Assembly: GCF_014645835.1 (NCBI RefSeq)
Contig: NZ_BMMM01000001.1
Coordinates: forward strand, 793,962 to 857,961
Reading direction: 5' to 3'
DNA from: Streptomyces albiflavescens
GTDB taxonomy: Bacteria; Actinomycetota; Actinomycetes; Streptomycetales; Streptomycetaceae
Length of the DNA: 64,000 nt
Shown: positions 8,609-16,899 of the stretch, piece after piece
Numbering within the stretch: the first letter of the stretch is position 1
Layout of the letters: the number at the start of each line of letters is the position of its first letter
Notes under the pieces: model-generated
The model's input: the letters and a program-made list of their open reading frames with translations, nothing else
Databases searched by the model: none
What the model was told of the DNA's origin: nothing
Position numbers and translations under genes: made by a program

Positions 8609-9280
8609 TCAGCGCGTGAGCCAACCGGGGCTGACCATGCGGTACTCATAGGCCATGACCACGACTTGAGACCTGTCCCGGGCGCCGAGTTTGGCCATGA
8701 TGCGGCTGACATGAGTCTTCGCGGTGAGAGGCGAGACCACCAGTCGTGCGGCGATTTCGTTGTTGGTGCATCCAGCGGCGATCAGCCGCATGACCTCGCG
8801 TTCGCGGCGGGTCAGGGCACCGAGGCGGTGGTCGGGCTCCCGGGTGTTGTCCGGGCGGTTGGCGAATTCGGCGATGAGCCGGCGGGTGACGGAGGGGCTG
8901 ATGAGCGCGTCGCCCCGCGCAGCGACGCGCACCGCGTGCAGGAGTTCTGCCGGCTCGGTGTCTTTGACAAGGAACCCCGTGGCGCCCGCGCGCAGCGCCT
9001 CGTACACGTAGTCGTCGAGGTCGAAGGTCGTCAGCATGACCACCTTGACCGCCGCCAGTTGCTCATCGGCCGCGATGCGACGGGCGGCTTCGAGCCCGTC
9101 CATGACTGGCATGCGGATGTCCATCAGCACGATGTCGGGTTGCAGTTCGCGGCAGGCCGCGAGGGCGACCTGACCATCGGCGGCCTCGGCGACCACCTGC
9201 AGGTCGTCCTCGTCGTCGAGGATGCCGCGGATCCCCGCCCGCACGAGGCGCTGGTCATCCGCCAGCAGGATCCTGATCAT
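8609..9280 (-). CDS. NarL/LuxR-type response regulator
   Basis: Two-component response regulator of 223 residues. The receiver domain (about 1-120) has the acidic pair in LLADDQ, the phospho-acceptor Asp54 in VLMDIRMP, and the conserved Thr and Lys (LTTFD, FLVKDTE). The C-terminal LuxR-type helix-turn-helix (about 150-215) reads LTRREREVMRLIAAG and NNEIAARLVVSPLTAKTHV. The ATG at 9280 lies 26 bases inside the 3' end of the upstream kinase gene, so the two are translationally coupled. The likely target is the divergent MMPL exporter promoter, by neighbourhood only. Confidence 0.92.
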   Translation of the reverse strand: MIRILLADDQRLVRAGIRGILDDEDDLQVVAEAADGQVALAACRELQPDIVLMDIRMPVMDGLEAARRIAADEQLAAVKVVMLTTFDLDDYVYEALRAGATGFLVKDTEPAELLHAVRVAARGDALISPSVTRRLIAEFANRPDNTREPDHRLGALTRREREVMRLIAAGCTNNEIAARLVVSPLTAKTHVSRIMAKLGARDRSQVVVMAYEYRMVSPGWLTR

Positions 9281-10430
9281 CAGTTGCTCCGCCGATCGGC
9301 TCGTGGTGGTCTGAGAACGGTAGCCGGGCCAGAACGCCGAATCCGCCCGCGCTGCCACGCTCGACGCTCAGGGTTCCGCCCAGAGCATGCGCCCGCTCCG
9401 TCATGCCCGCGATCCCGCTGCCTTCCCCGTCCGCGGCTCGGGCCGCGCCCTGGCCGTCGTCTTCGACGCTGAGCGCAAGTTCCCTGTCCCCGTGGTGGAT
9501 CCGGACGACGACGTGCTCGGCACCGCTGTGCTTGACGGCGTTGGTCAGTGATTCCTGCACGATGCGATAGGCGGCGAAGTCCACCGCTGCCGGCAGCGTG
9601 AAGGGTGCTCCGGTCTGCTGGATGCGTACATCCAGGCCGGCTCGGGCTGCTGAGGAGACCAGCTCGTCGACCCTGGACAGCCCCGGCGAGGGAGCGGTGG
9701 GAGCCTGTTCGTCGACCTGCCGCAGTACGCCGAGGGTGGCACGGAGCTCCTGCAGGCCTTCCTTGCTGCCCTGCTTGATTGCAGCGAGCGCTTCCTGCGC
9801 CTGGCCTGGGTCCTTCTGGATCCGGTGCAGGGCGGAAGAGGCCTGGACGTGGATCATCGACATGTTGTGGCCGATCACGTCGTGCAGTTCCCGGGCGATA
9901 CGCAGCCGTTCCTGCGTGGCCCGCAGCCTCGCCTCCTCCTTGGCGTAGGCGACCCGGCCGTGGCGCATCGCGCCCAGCGCCACCACCGCGACCAGCCAGC
10001 CGGTCAGCATGAAGACGGCCGTACCGCTCACGTCTCCGGTACCGGCCAGAGCTCCAGCGCCAACCCCGACGATCATCACCGCGGCCATGGCGACCGATGC
10101 GTGGATGCGTCCTTGCGCCGCCAGCGTGTACAGCGCGGCGATCGGGATCACGACGAGCGGACCGTCGACCGAACTCAGCAGGTAGTAGACACCCGTGCCG
10201 AGGACGGTGAACCAACCCACCGCCACCGGGTGGCTGCGACGCAGCGGCAGCGGCACACACACCGCCACCGCAAGGAGCCAGGAGACGACCACCGACGTGG
10301 ACGCGTCCCAGTCCGAGCCCAGTCGCTGCCCCTCGGCCACGCCTGTCAGAACCAGCACGAGCGCGGCAAGCATCATGTCGGCACGGGGCCCTGTGGGCAG
10401 GCGGAAGCGGGTTACGTCGAGGTGTGGCAT
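9255..10430 (-). CDS. Two-component sensor histidine kinase (HisKA_3 type)
   Basis: Membrane sensor kinase of 391 residues that should phosphorylate the overlapping NarL-type regulator. Four to five transmembrane segments fill residues 20-155 with almost no extracellular loop, suggesting sensing within or close to the membrane. The HisKA_3 dimerisation helix has the phospho-acceptor His183 (RIARELHDVIGHNMS), and the HATPase_c domain has the N-box (ESLTNAVKHSG) and the G-box (VEDDGQG, GSGIAGMTERA). Start ATG 10430. The pair lies head to head with an MMPL exporter, a common arrangement in streptomycetes; the signal could be a cell-envelope stress or the exported compound. Confidence 0.92.
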   Translation of the reverse strand: MPHLDVTRFRLPTGPRADMMLAALVLVLTGVAEGQRLGSDWDASTSVVVSWLLAVAVCVPLPLRRSHPVAVGWFTVLGTGVYYLLSSVDGPLVVIPIAALYTLAAQGRIHASVAMAAVMIVGVGAGALAGTGDVSGTAVFMLTGWLVAVVALGAMRHGRVAYAKEEARLRATQERLRIARELHDVIGHNMSMIHVQASSALHRIQKDPGQAQEALAAIKQGSKEGLQELRATLGVLRQVDEQAPTAPSPGLSRVDELVSSAARAGLDVRIQQTGAPFTLPAAVDFAAYRIVQESLTNAVKHSGAEHVVVRIHHGDRELALSVEDDGQGAARAADGEGSGIAGMTERAHALGGTLSVERGSAGGFGVLARLPFSDHHEPIGGATDDQDPAGG

Positions 10431-10501
10431 TGCTTCATTCTGCCTGTGGCGCGGTCGAGCCCGGGGATCTGAATCCCCATGTGCGTCCAGGTGCGTGCTG
10501 G

Positions 10502-10531
10502 AGATGTACGCGGCGCCCGGGACGTACATCT
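10502..10531. promoter_or_regulatory. 9-bp inverted repeat in the kinase/MMPL divergent promoter region
   Basis: A perfect inverted repeat with arms AGATGTACG (10502-10510) and CGTACATCT (10523-10531) and a 12-base spacer lies about 70 bases from the kinase start and 235 bases from the MMPL start. Its size and position fit a binding site for a dimeric regulator, most simply the NarL-type regulator of this locus. Function is inferred. Confidence 0.5.
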
Positions 10532-10766
10532 GATGGTGTACGGCACGGCCCTTGCCTCCCGCCGATGGTGCAAGCCGACTGTCAGCCGTGGGCCGACGCC
10601 CGCGCCCGGGATGCGCGAGCACGATCGAGGGCATGTCGTCGTCCCCCACTCCCACCCGGCCCGGTGCCGCCATCGCCCGCGCACTCGTGGCCGGTGCTGT
10701 CGCCGGAACGGCCGTGGGCGTGGCGGTGACCCCAGGCAACACTCGCTCGAATCCGAGGTAGGCATC

Positions 10767-12947
10767 ATGTCTTCCCCCCGCGGCTCCGCCGCGCCCCTCG
10801 CCCCGCCCCAGCCACAGGGCGGAACCGCGCCGCCCGGACGGTTCGGTGCCCTGGCCGGCTGGGCACAACGTCGTCGCTGGGCCGCCCTCGTGCTCTGGGT
10901 GGCCGTCGTGGCCGCCATCACGCTGGGCTCCACGGCGGCCGGCTCCGCGTACCAGAACGACTTCTCGCTGCCGGGCACCGATTCCCAGGCGGCCACCGAC
11001 CTGTTCAAGAAGCACGGCAGTGACCAGGCGGGCGACAGCGTCGACATCGTCTTCAAGGACACCGCCGGCATCGAGAGCGCCCGACCCGTCGTCGAGCCGA
11101 TGCTGGCCGAAGTGAAACACATGGCGGGGGTCGCCGACGTACGCAGCCCGTTCGCCGATACCTCGGCGGTGTCCAAGGACGGCACGATCGCCTACGCTTC
11201 CGTCACCCTGGAGGGCAAGACGGAAGACGTCCCCAAGGAAGACATCGCCAAGATCATCGACATCGCGCAGGGCATCGCGACCGAGCACCTCCAGGTCGAG
11301 GTGGGGGGCGAGGCCGCACGCAACGCGGAGGACAAGTCGGGCCCGACCGCCGAGCTCACCGGGATCGCGGCCGCCCTTGTCATCCTGGTGTTGCTGTTCG
11401 GCTCACTGCTTGCGGCCTCACTGCCGCTGATCACCGCGCTGTTCGCCGTCGGCGGCGCCATCGGTCTGATCGCCCTGGCCTCGCACGTCTTCACCGTCGC
11501 CGACTTCACCCCGCCCATCCTGATGCTCGTCGGCCTCGGCGTCGGCGTCGACTACGCCCTGCTCATCTTCTACCGCTACCGCCATGAGCTCCTGACCGGG
11601 GACCGGCCCGCGGAAGCCGGACGCAGGGCCCTCGACTCCGCCGGCCGCACGGTCTTCTTCGCCGGCTGCACCGTCATCGTCGCCCTGCTGGGCCTGGTCG
11701 CCCTCGGCCTCGGCTCGTTGCAGGGCATCGCCCTCGCGGTGGCCGTCACCGTCCTGATCACCATGGCCGCTTCCCTGGTGCTGCTGCCCGCCCTGCTGGC
11801 ACTGTTCGGCAGGCGCATCCAACGCCATGTGCTCAAGCAGCAGGCCAAGGCCACCGAGAAGGGCAGGACCGAAGGCAACCGCTGGCGCGCCATGGCACGC
11901 GCCGTGCAGCGCCGCCCGCTCCCCACTCTGGTCGTCGGCGTGATCGCGCTCCTGGCCCTGTCCGCACCGGCGCTGGGCACCCGCCTGGGCTTCGCCGACT
12001 CCGGCAACGACCCCGAGGAGACCACCTCCCGACACGCGTACGACCTGCTCGCCGAAGGATTCGGCCCCGGCTTCAACGGTCCCCTCATCGTCCTGGTGAA
12101 GGGCGATCAGCAAGCCGGTAGGACCGTCCAGGAAAAGCTCGCCGCCACCGACGGCGTCGCCGAGGCCAGCCCCGTCATGCCCTCCGCGGACGGCGCCCTG
12201 ACCACGGTCTTCGTCTACCCGACAACCGCACCCCAGGACGAGGGGACCGCGGACCTGGTCCACCACCTGCGCGACGACGTGGCCCCGCCCCTGGAACGGG
12301 CCACCGGCGCCGAGGTGTTGGTCGGCGGTGCCACGGCTGCCTCCCAGGACGTCTCGGAGGCACTCGCGAACCGGCTGCCCCTGTTCGTCGCCGTCGTCGT
12401 CGGCGTCTCCTCCCTGCTGCTCCTGCTGGTCTTCCGGTCCGTCTGGATCCCCGTCAAGGCCGCCCTACTGAATCTGCTGTCCATCTCCGCGGCGCTTGGT
12501 GTGATCACTCTGGTCTTCCAGCACGGCTGGTTCGGAGCGCAGCCGGGCCCCATCGAGGCGTTCATCCCGGCGCTGGTCTTCGCGATCGTCTTCGGGCTCT
12601 CCATGGACTACGAGGTCTTTCTCATCTCACGCATCCACGAAGAATGGACACGCACCAAAGACCCTTCGCAGTCCGTACGCGAGGGACTGGCTTCCACCGG
12701 CAAGGTCATCACCGCCGCCGCGGCCATCATGATGTTCGTCTTCGGGGCGTTCGTCCTCAGCTCCGACCGGATGCTCCAGCAGTTCGGGCTCGGTCTGGCC
12801 GTCGCCATCCTCCTCGACGCCGTGGTCATCCGGTGCCTCATCGTCCCCGCCGTCATGCAGATGCTCGGCAAGTGGGCCTGGTGGCTCCCCGCACCGCTGG
12901 CCCGGAGACTGCCCAAGGTGTCCATCGAACGCCCTGAGCGCAGCTGA
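10767..12947 (+). CDS. MMPL-family RND transporter
   Basis: Inner-membrane exporter of 726 residues of the MMPL branch of the RND superfamily, related to actinobacterial lipid and drug exporters. It has the two-fold layout of the family: TM1 (about 35-55), a periplasmic loop, TM2-6 (about 200-345), a second loop after about 400, and TM8-12 (about 545-700). MMPL hallmarks are VGLGVGVDYALLIFYRYRHEL in the first half and FGLSMDYEVFLISRI in the second, each with the Asp-Tyr pair of the proton relay. The start ATG 10767 gives MSSPRGS. It stands alone, followed by a strong hairpin, and is divergent from the two-component genes that probably control it. The substrate cannot be told from sequence. 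Confidence 0.93.
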   Translation: MSSPRGSAAPLAPPQPQGGTAPPGRFGALAGWAQRRRWAALVLWVAVVAAITLGSTAAGSAYQNDFSLPGTDSQAATDLFKKHGSDQAGDSVDIVFKDTAGIESARPVVEPMLAEVKHMAGVADVRSPFADTSAVSKDGTIAYASVTLEGKTEDVPKEDIAKIIDIAQGIATEHLQVEVGGEAARNAEDKSGPTAELTGIAAALVILVLLFGSLLAASLPLITALFAVGGAIGLIALASHVFTVADFTPPILMLVGLGVGVDYALLIFYRYRHELLTGDRPAEAGRRALDSAGRTVFFAGCTVIVALLGLVALGLGSLQGIALAVAVTVLITMAASLVLLPALLALFGRRIQRHVLKQQAKATEKGRTEGNRWRAMARAVQRRPLPTLVVGVIALLALSAPALGTRLGFADSGNDPEETTSRHAYDLLAEGFGPGFNGPLIVLVKGDQQAGRTVQEKLAATDGVAEASPVMPSADGALTTVFVYPTTAPQDEGTADLVHHLRDDVAPPLERATGAEVLVGGATAASQDVSEALANRLPLFVAVVVGVSSLLLLLVFRSVWIPVKAALLNLLSISAALGVITLVFQHGWFGAQPGPIEAFIPALVFAIVFGLSMDYEVFLISRIHEEWTRTKDPSQSVREGLASTGKVITAAAAIMMFVFGAFVLSSDRMLQQFGLGLAVAILLDAVVIRCLIVPAVMQMLGKWAWWLPAPLARRLPKVSIERPERS

Positions 12948-12962
12948 CCTCGCCCGGACGGA

Positions 12963-13004
12963 GCACGGGCTTCTCGAACCGCGACCGGTTCGAGAAGCCC
13001 GTGC
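12963..13004 (+). terminator. Strong hairpin terminator after MMPL gene
   Basis: A perfect 19-bp stem (left arm 12963-12981, right arm 12986-13004) with the four-base loop CGAC starts 16 bases after the MMPL stop codon. There is no T-run, which is usual for streptomycete terminators. Confidence 0.8.
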
Positions 13005-13610
13005 CCAGTTCCCTGCGCTCCTTCATCGAACCGGTTCGCTACCGCATTCACCACGCCCACCAGGCAGAACGGCACGCGTTGCCCACCACCGCCTCCCACC
13101 CCGCGGCACAGGCCGTGGCGAGGCGGTGCTTGCGCCAGGGTGCGGTCGCCGACCGCAACGGCCTTCCCAGGTCCCCCGATCCACGGATGTCGGAGGTATT
13201 GACGCGTCTCGCTTCCCCATTTAGCGTCTGCCCGACTTCACGAACACCGTTCGATATTTCGGACAGCTCCCCCCGCTGCACAGGTAATCGGGGCCCCCGG
13301 GCCCGAACAAGACAGAAGCAAAAGCCGCACGGGAACAGGACGCCGAAGCGGCACAGGTGAAGCACCACCTCACGGGCGCCTGAACGCCGCGGAACGCCCT
13401 GCTCCTGCCGCACCCTGTCCACCCGCGCCCGGACGGGCCAACCCAACCACGACCGCCCCACTCGAACGACAACCGTGACGCGGCCCTTCCATGTCGCGCT
13501 CCAGCCGCGTCCATCCCGCCACAACGAGACCGAGCCAACCCCACCCCCCACCACTCCACCGCGCCCCTCGTCACCCGATGGTGGCGTGCGAAGGACGACA
13601 GGAGATGTAC
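13005..13610 (+). promoter_or_regulatory. Long upstream region with candidate promoter
   Basis: No gene is supported here. A promoter-like pair TTGACG (13199-13204) and TAGCGT (13222-13227) with a 17-base spacer lies about 385 bases before the glycosidase start and would leave a long leader. A CCGTTCGATATTTCGG element (13247-13262) shares its first ten bases with a site at 18540 in the fucosidase promoter region. Confidence 0.35.
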
Positions 13611-14972
13611 ATGTCCGCGCTGCGCGCACGGCTGGCGGCGATATTGCTCGCCGCGTGCCTCCTCTTCACCGGCCAGGCCCTGACCACCCCGCAACATGCC
13701 GCCGCCGCCGATCCCGGCTACCTGATGGTGCACTTCACCGGGGACGGGTCGAACGGTCAGCAGATCTACTTCTCGCACAGCACGGACGGCCTGAACTGGA
13801 GCGACTTCAACGGCGGCGGGATAGCCCTGCGCTCCACGGTCGGCACACGCGGAGTACGCGACCCTGCACTGGTGCGCTCCCCCGACGGAAGCCGGTACTG
13901 GATCATCGCGACCGACCTGTGCATCGGCTGCGGGCAGAACTGGGACCAGGCCGTGAACAACGCCAGCCGCAACATCGTGGTGTGGGAGTCGACTGACCTG
14001 GTCACCTGGTCGCAGCCGTGGCTGCTCAACGTCGCAGCCGCGATCCCCGACGGGCGCAACGCATGGGCACCGGAGGCGATCTGGAACCCGGAGACCAACG
14101 ACTACGTCCTGTACTGGGCGACGAACGCGACCCTCAACGGCGTACTCAAGCACCGCATCTACTACGCCCGCACCACCGACTTCCACACCATCACCACCCC
14201 GCAGGTGTACATCGACCGCCCCGGCACCCAGGGCATCATCGACACCCAGATCGTCGGGGTACCGGCCGGAGCAGGCAACTACCGCTACGTACGGGCCTCC
14301 GGCGACGGCCAGATCACGCTCGAAGGCAGCAACTCGATCCTCGGTACGTGGACCAACCTCGGCAACCTCTCCGGCATCGGCCTGACCGGCTCGCAGGTCG
14401 AACCCCGGTCCGGGTCCGTCCCGGACCGGACACTGACCCTGAACCCGAACGGCACGACCTTCAAGGGGCTCAAGGCAGGCAGTGCCACGCTGGCCGAGGG
14501 CAGGGACTACACCCTCTCCGGCAACCGGCTGACGCTGAAGGCCGCCACGCTCACCAGGCTGGCAGGCGACCGCGCCTACGGAGTCCGCACGACACTCCAG
14601 GCCGAGTTCTCCAAGGGTGTGCCCTGGCAGATCAAGGTGATCTCGAACAGCACGCCCGTACTCTCGAACGCCACTGGAACGACCGGCTCCTTGCGCATCC
14701 CCACCCAGTTCCGGGGCGACCTGTTGGCGACGATGGAGTCCAAGTATGCCGAGGGCGGCAACGCCGGACCGCTCGACTGGACTCCGTACCAGCAGTTCAC
14801 CAAGGCCTTCTCGCCGAGCTACACCGGCAACGGCATCTCGCTCACGCATGATTTCCTCGACTCGCTTCGCGACGGCGCACGGGTGAACCTCACCTTCCAT
14901 TTCTGGAGCGGTGCCAAGGTGACGTACCACGTGACCAAGTCCGGTGGCGCGGTGATCGGTACGACGTCCTGA
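13611..14972 (+). CDS. Secreted GH43-type domain (shortened) fused to X2-CBM46
   Basis: Predicted extracellular protein of 453 residues. The signal peptide (about 1-35) ends near HAAAADPG. Residues about 37-270 are a GH43-like beta-propeller (YLMVHFTGDG, GVRDPALVRSPDG with a likely base Asp, APEAIWNPETNDYVLYWA, GIIDTQIV with a second Asp). The usual sequence after the last catalytic Glu (EGPMW in relatives I remember) is absent: the chain goes from GLTGSQVE straight to PRSGSVPDRTLTLNPNG. The remaining 180 residues form an Ig-like X2 module and a CBM46-like module nearly parallel to the C-terminus of the GH5 enzyme at 47116. The ATG 13611 is preferred over 13605 because GGAG lies six bases before it. 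The protein may bind glucan without hydrolysing, or act as a weakened arabinofuranosidase. Confidence 0.8.
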   Translation: MSALRARLAAILLAACLLFTGQALTTPQHAAAADPGYLMVHFTGDGSNGQQIYFSHSTDGLNWSDFNGGGIALRSTVGTRGVRDPALVRSPDGSRYWIIATDLCIGCGQNWDQAVNNASRNIVVWESTDLVTWSQPWLLNVAAAIPDGRNAWAPEAIWNPETNDYVLYWATNATLNGVLKHRIYYARTTDFHTITTPQVYIDRPGTQGIIDTQIVGVPAGAGNYRYVRASGDGQITLEGSNSILGTWTNLGNLSGIGLTGSQVEPRSGSVPDRTLTLNPNGTTFKGLKAGSATLAEGRDYTLSGNRLTLKAATLTRLAGDRAYGVRTTLQAEFSKGVPWQIKVISNSTPVLSNATGTTGSLRIPTQFRGDLLATMESKYAEGGNAGPLDWTPYQQFTKAFSPSYTGNGISLTHDFLDSLRDGARVNLTFHFWSGAKVTYHVTKSGGAVIGTTS

Positions 14973-15187
14973 ACCACCCCTCGATGCAAGGGCGCCCGAA
15001 GGACCTGAGGCCGCTGACCGGCTTCCGGCCCTTCGGGTACGACCGGTGGCTGACTGGTGCGTCCGGCTGCACCTCTCACTGCCGGACGAGGAAGCGGAAG
15101 GGGTCTGCATGCGGGCTCTGATCTCCGCCGTCCTGGCCATGGCCTGAGGGCGCCCGCGACCGGCGGAGACGCGCAGACAGCACGTCA

Positions 15188-15214
15188 CCCCGCCGGGCGA
15201 GTTGCCCGGCGGGG
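15188..15214. terminator. Bidirectional terminator hairpin
   Basis: A perfect 11-bp stem (CCCCGCCGGGC at 15188-15198 and its complement at 15204-15214) with the loop GAGTT lies between two convergent genes. It can serve both the GH43-CBM46 gene and the GH62 gene. Confidence 0.7.
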
Positions 15215-15245
15215 CGACGTGGATGACCGGTGACGGTTCAGGCGG

Positions 15246-16790
15246 TCAGCAGGTGGAGTTGGTCTGGGTGAGCAGGCCCATCCGCCAGGGCAGCGAGTTG
15301 TAGTCACCGCCGGCGTTGGGGTCCACGCCTTGGTAGACGTACTGCATATGGCAGGGGTCGATGGGGAGGGTCTGGTCGTTGCCGGCGCGGACCATCTCGC
15401 CGTGGCTGATGTCCTGGGTCCAGGCGCCGCCCGGGAAGGTGACGTTGCTGCGGCCGGCGAAGGGTTCGTCCCACGTGTCGGCGAGGGGGGTCCAGCCGCC
15501 GGTGAGGCTGCTCGAGGTGAAGGAACGGAAGTAGCGCCGGCCTGTGGAGTTGCCGATGGCCTCCTGAAGGAGCAGGTACTGGTTGCTGCCGGCGACCTTG
15601 TACACGTTGGTCGCCTCGAACAGGTTGTTCTTGGTGTCCGACATCACCATCTGCGTGTTCCCGAAACCGTTCGGGAAGTTGGCCAGGCTGGTATCGGCAC
15701 GGTAGAGGTGGCCGTTGTCGTCACTGAAGAACAGGTGGCAGTTTGCCGTGTCGCAGATGACCCAGAAGTCGATCCAGGTGCCGTTGCCCTTGTTCTGGGT
15801 GACGATCGGCGGCTCCTGGGCGATGAAGGTGCGCGGCGAGGACCACGACTTCGGGTCGGCGGGGTTGGTGCTGGTGGAGTAGGTGGGCGCAGGGGTCTGG
15901 TAGACCATGTACCACAGGTTCTGTGGCGCGAAGTAGAACACCTGGGGCGCGGCCCGGTAGCCCGGTCCCATCGGCGACTGGTCCAGGTACGAGTGTGGTG
16001 CCGATGCGGCCTGTGACCAGTCACTGAAGCTGAACTGCTCCAGTCCGTAACCGAAGTTCGGGCCCACGGCCGAGGCGTAGACCACCCACTGGCCGTTGTT
16101 GCGGATCACCGAGAAGTCCTTGATGGCCACGGTGCTGTGCTGGGCATCCGGCTTCGGACCGGCCAGGACGCCGCTGGAGGACCACCGGAAGGTCGACGGC
16201 AGTGCGCCGCTGCCGCTGGAGCCGACGCGGACCAGTTGCCACTGCTGGTTGGCCCCGCCCCAGTCGGTGAACTGTACGACCTTGGCACCGTCCGCCGTCG
16301 AGGCGTTGTCCACCTCGACGGCCTTGCCGCTGTTGCGGTTGAGCAGACGGACGTAACCGTCCGACGAATCAGCCAGCCGGAACTGCTGGTTCGTGCCGTT
16401 GGCATCGCTCCACTGCGCGATGTCCGCATGATCGGCCGTGGAGTAGTTGAGCACATCCAGCACCTTGCCCGAGTGCTGCGCCTTCAGCCGGTAGTAGCCG
16501 CCGCCCGAGTCGACAAACTGGAAGTGCTGGTTGGCGCCGCCGGTTTGGGGCCACTGCGTGAGACTCGCCCCGTCGGCAGTGCTCGCATTCGCCACGTCGA
16601 GCGCCTTGCCGCTGCCACGGTTGACCAGCACGTACCACGCGCTCGTGTCCACGGTGGCCGCCTGCGCCGTCCCGGCGGCGCCCAACCCGGTCAGCAACGT
16701 TGCCATCAGGGCGGTCACCGCGGCGAGCACGGCCGTTCGCCTCCCGCGTCGCCACCACGGGACCCTGCATGCCGTACGCATGCCCGTCAT
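15246..16790 (-). CDS. Secreted GH62 alpha-L-arabinofuranosidase with N-terminal CBM13
   Basis: Removes arabinofuranose side chains from arabinoxylan or similar polymers outside the cell. The 514-residue protein has a long signal peptide (about 1-46), a ricin-B lectin module (about 48-190) with repeated QW-type motifs (GGANQHFQF, GTNQQFRLA, GGANQQWQLV), a short Gly/Ser linker and a GH62 catalytic domain (about 200-514). GH62 landmarks are AIKDFSVIRNNGQWVVYAS (base Asp), YRAAPQVFYFAPQNLWYMV, WIDFWVICDTANCHLFFSD, NLFEATNVYKV (acid Glu) and TLPIDPCHMQYVYQG. The start ATG 16790 has GGAG seven bases upstream. It lies 109 bases behind the GH43 gene on the same strand and is probably co-transcribed with it. 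Confidence 0.93.
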   Translation of the reverse strand: MTGMRTACRVPWWRRGRRTAVLAAVTALMATLLTGLGAAGTAQAATVDTSAWYVLVNRGSGKALDVANASTADGASLTQWPQTGGANQHFQFVDSGGGYYRLKAQHSGKVLDVLNYSTADHADIAQWSDANGTNQQFRLADSSDGYVRLLNRNSGKAVEVDNASTADGAKVVQFTDWGGANQQWQLVRVGSSGSGALPSTFRWSSSGVLAGPKPDAQHSTVAIKDFSVIRNNGQWVVYASAVGPNFGYGLEQFSFSDWSQAASAPHSYLDQSPMGPGYRAAPQVFYFAPQNLWYMVYQTPAPTYSTSTNPADPKSWSSPRTFIAQEPPIVTQNKGNGTWIDFWVICDTANCHLFFSDDNGHLYRADTSLANFPNGFGNTQMVMSDTKNNLFEATNVYKVAGSNQYLLLQEAIGNSTGRRYFRSFTSSSLTGGWTPLADTWDEPFAGRSNVTFPGGAWTQDISHGEMVRAGNDQTLPIDPCHMQYVYQGVDPNAGGDYNSLPWRMGLLTQTNSTC

Positions 16791-16899
16791 CTGTGTCTCC
16801 TTCACTGCGTGCGGCTGCCTCGCCGCTGTGGGGGGGCGCGCCCCGGGCGGGGCCGGGGCACGCTGCAGTTGGAATCGCTGGTCGGCGTCCCGCCCCGTC

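Noticed and set aside
10633..10761. Possible 42-residue small protein before the MMPL gene
   Set aside because: It has a short hydrophobic stretch but no clear ribosome binding site, and it ends six bases before the MMPL start in its leader. A leader peptide is possible but not supported.
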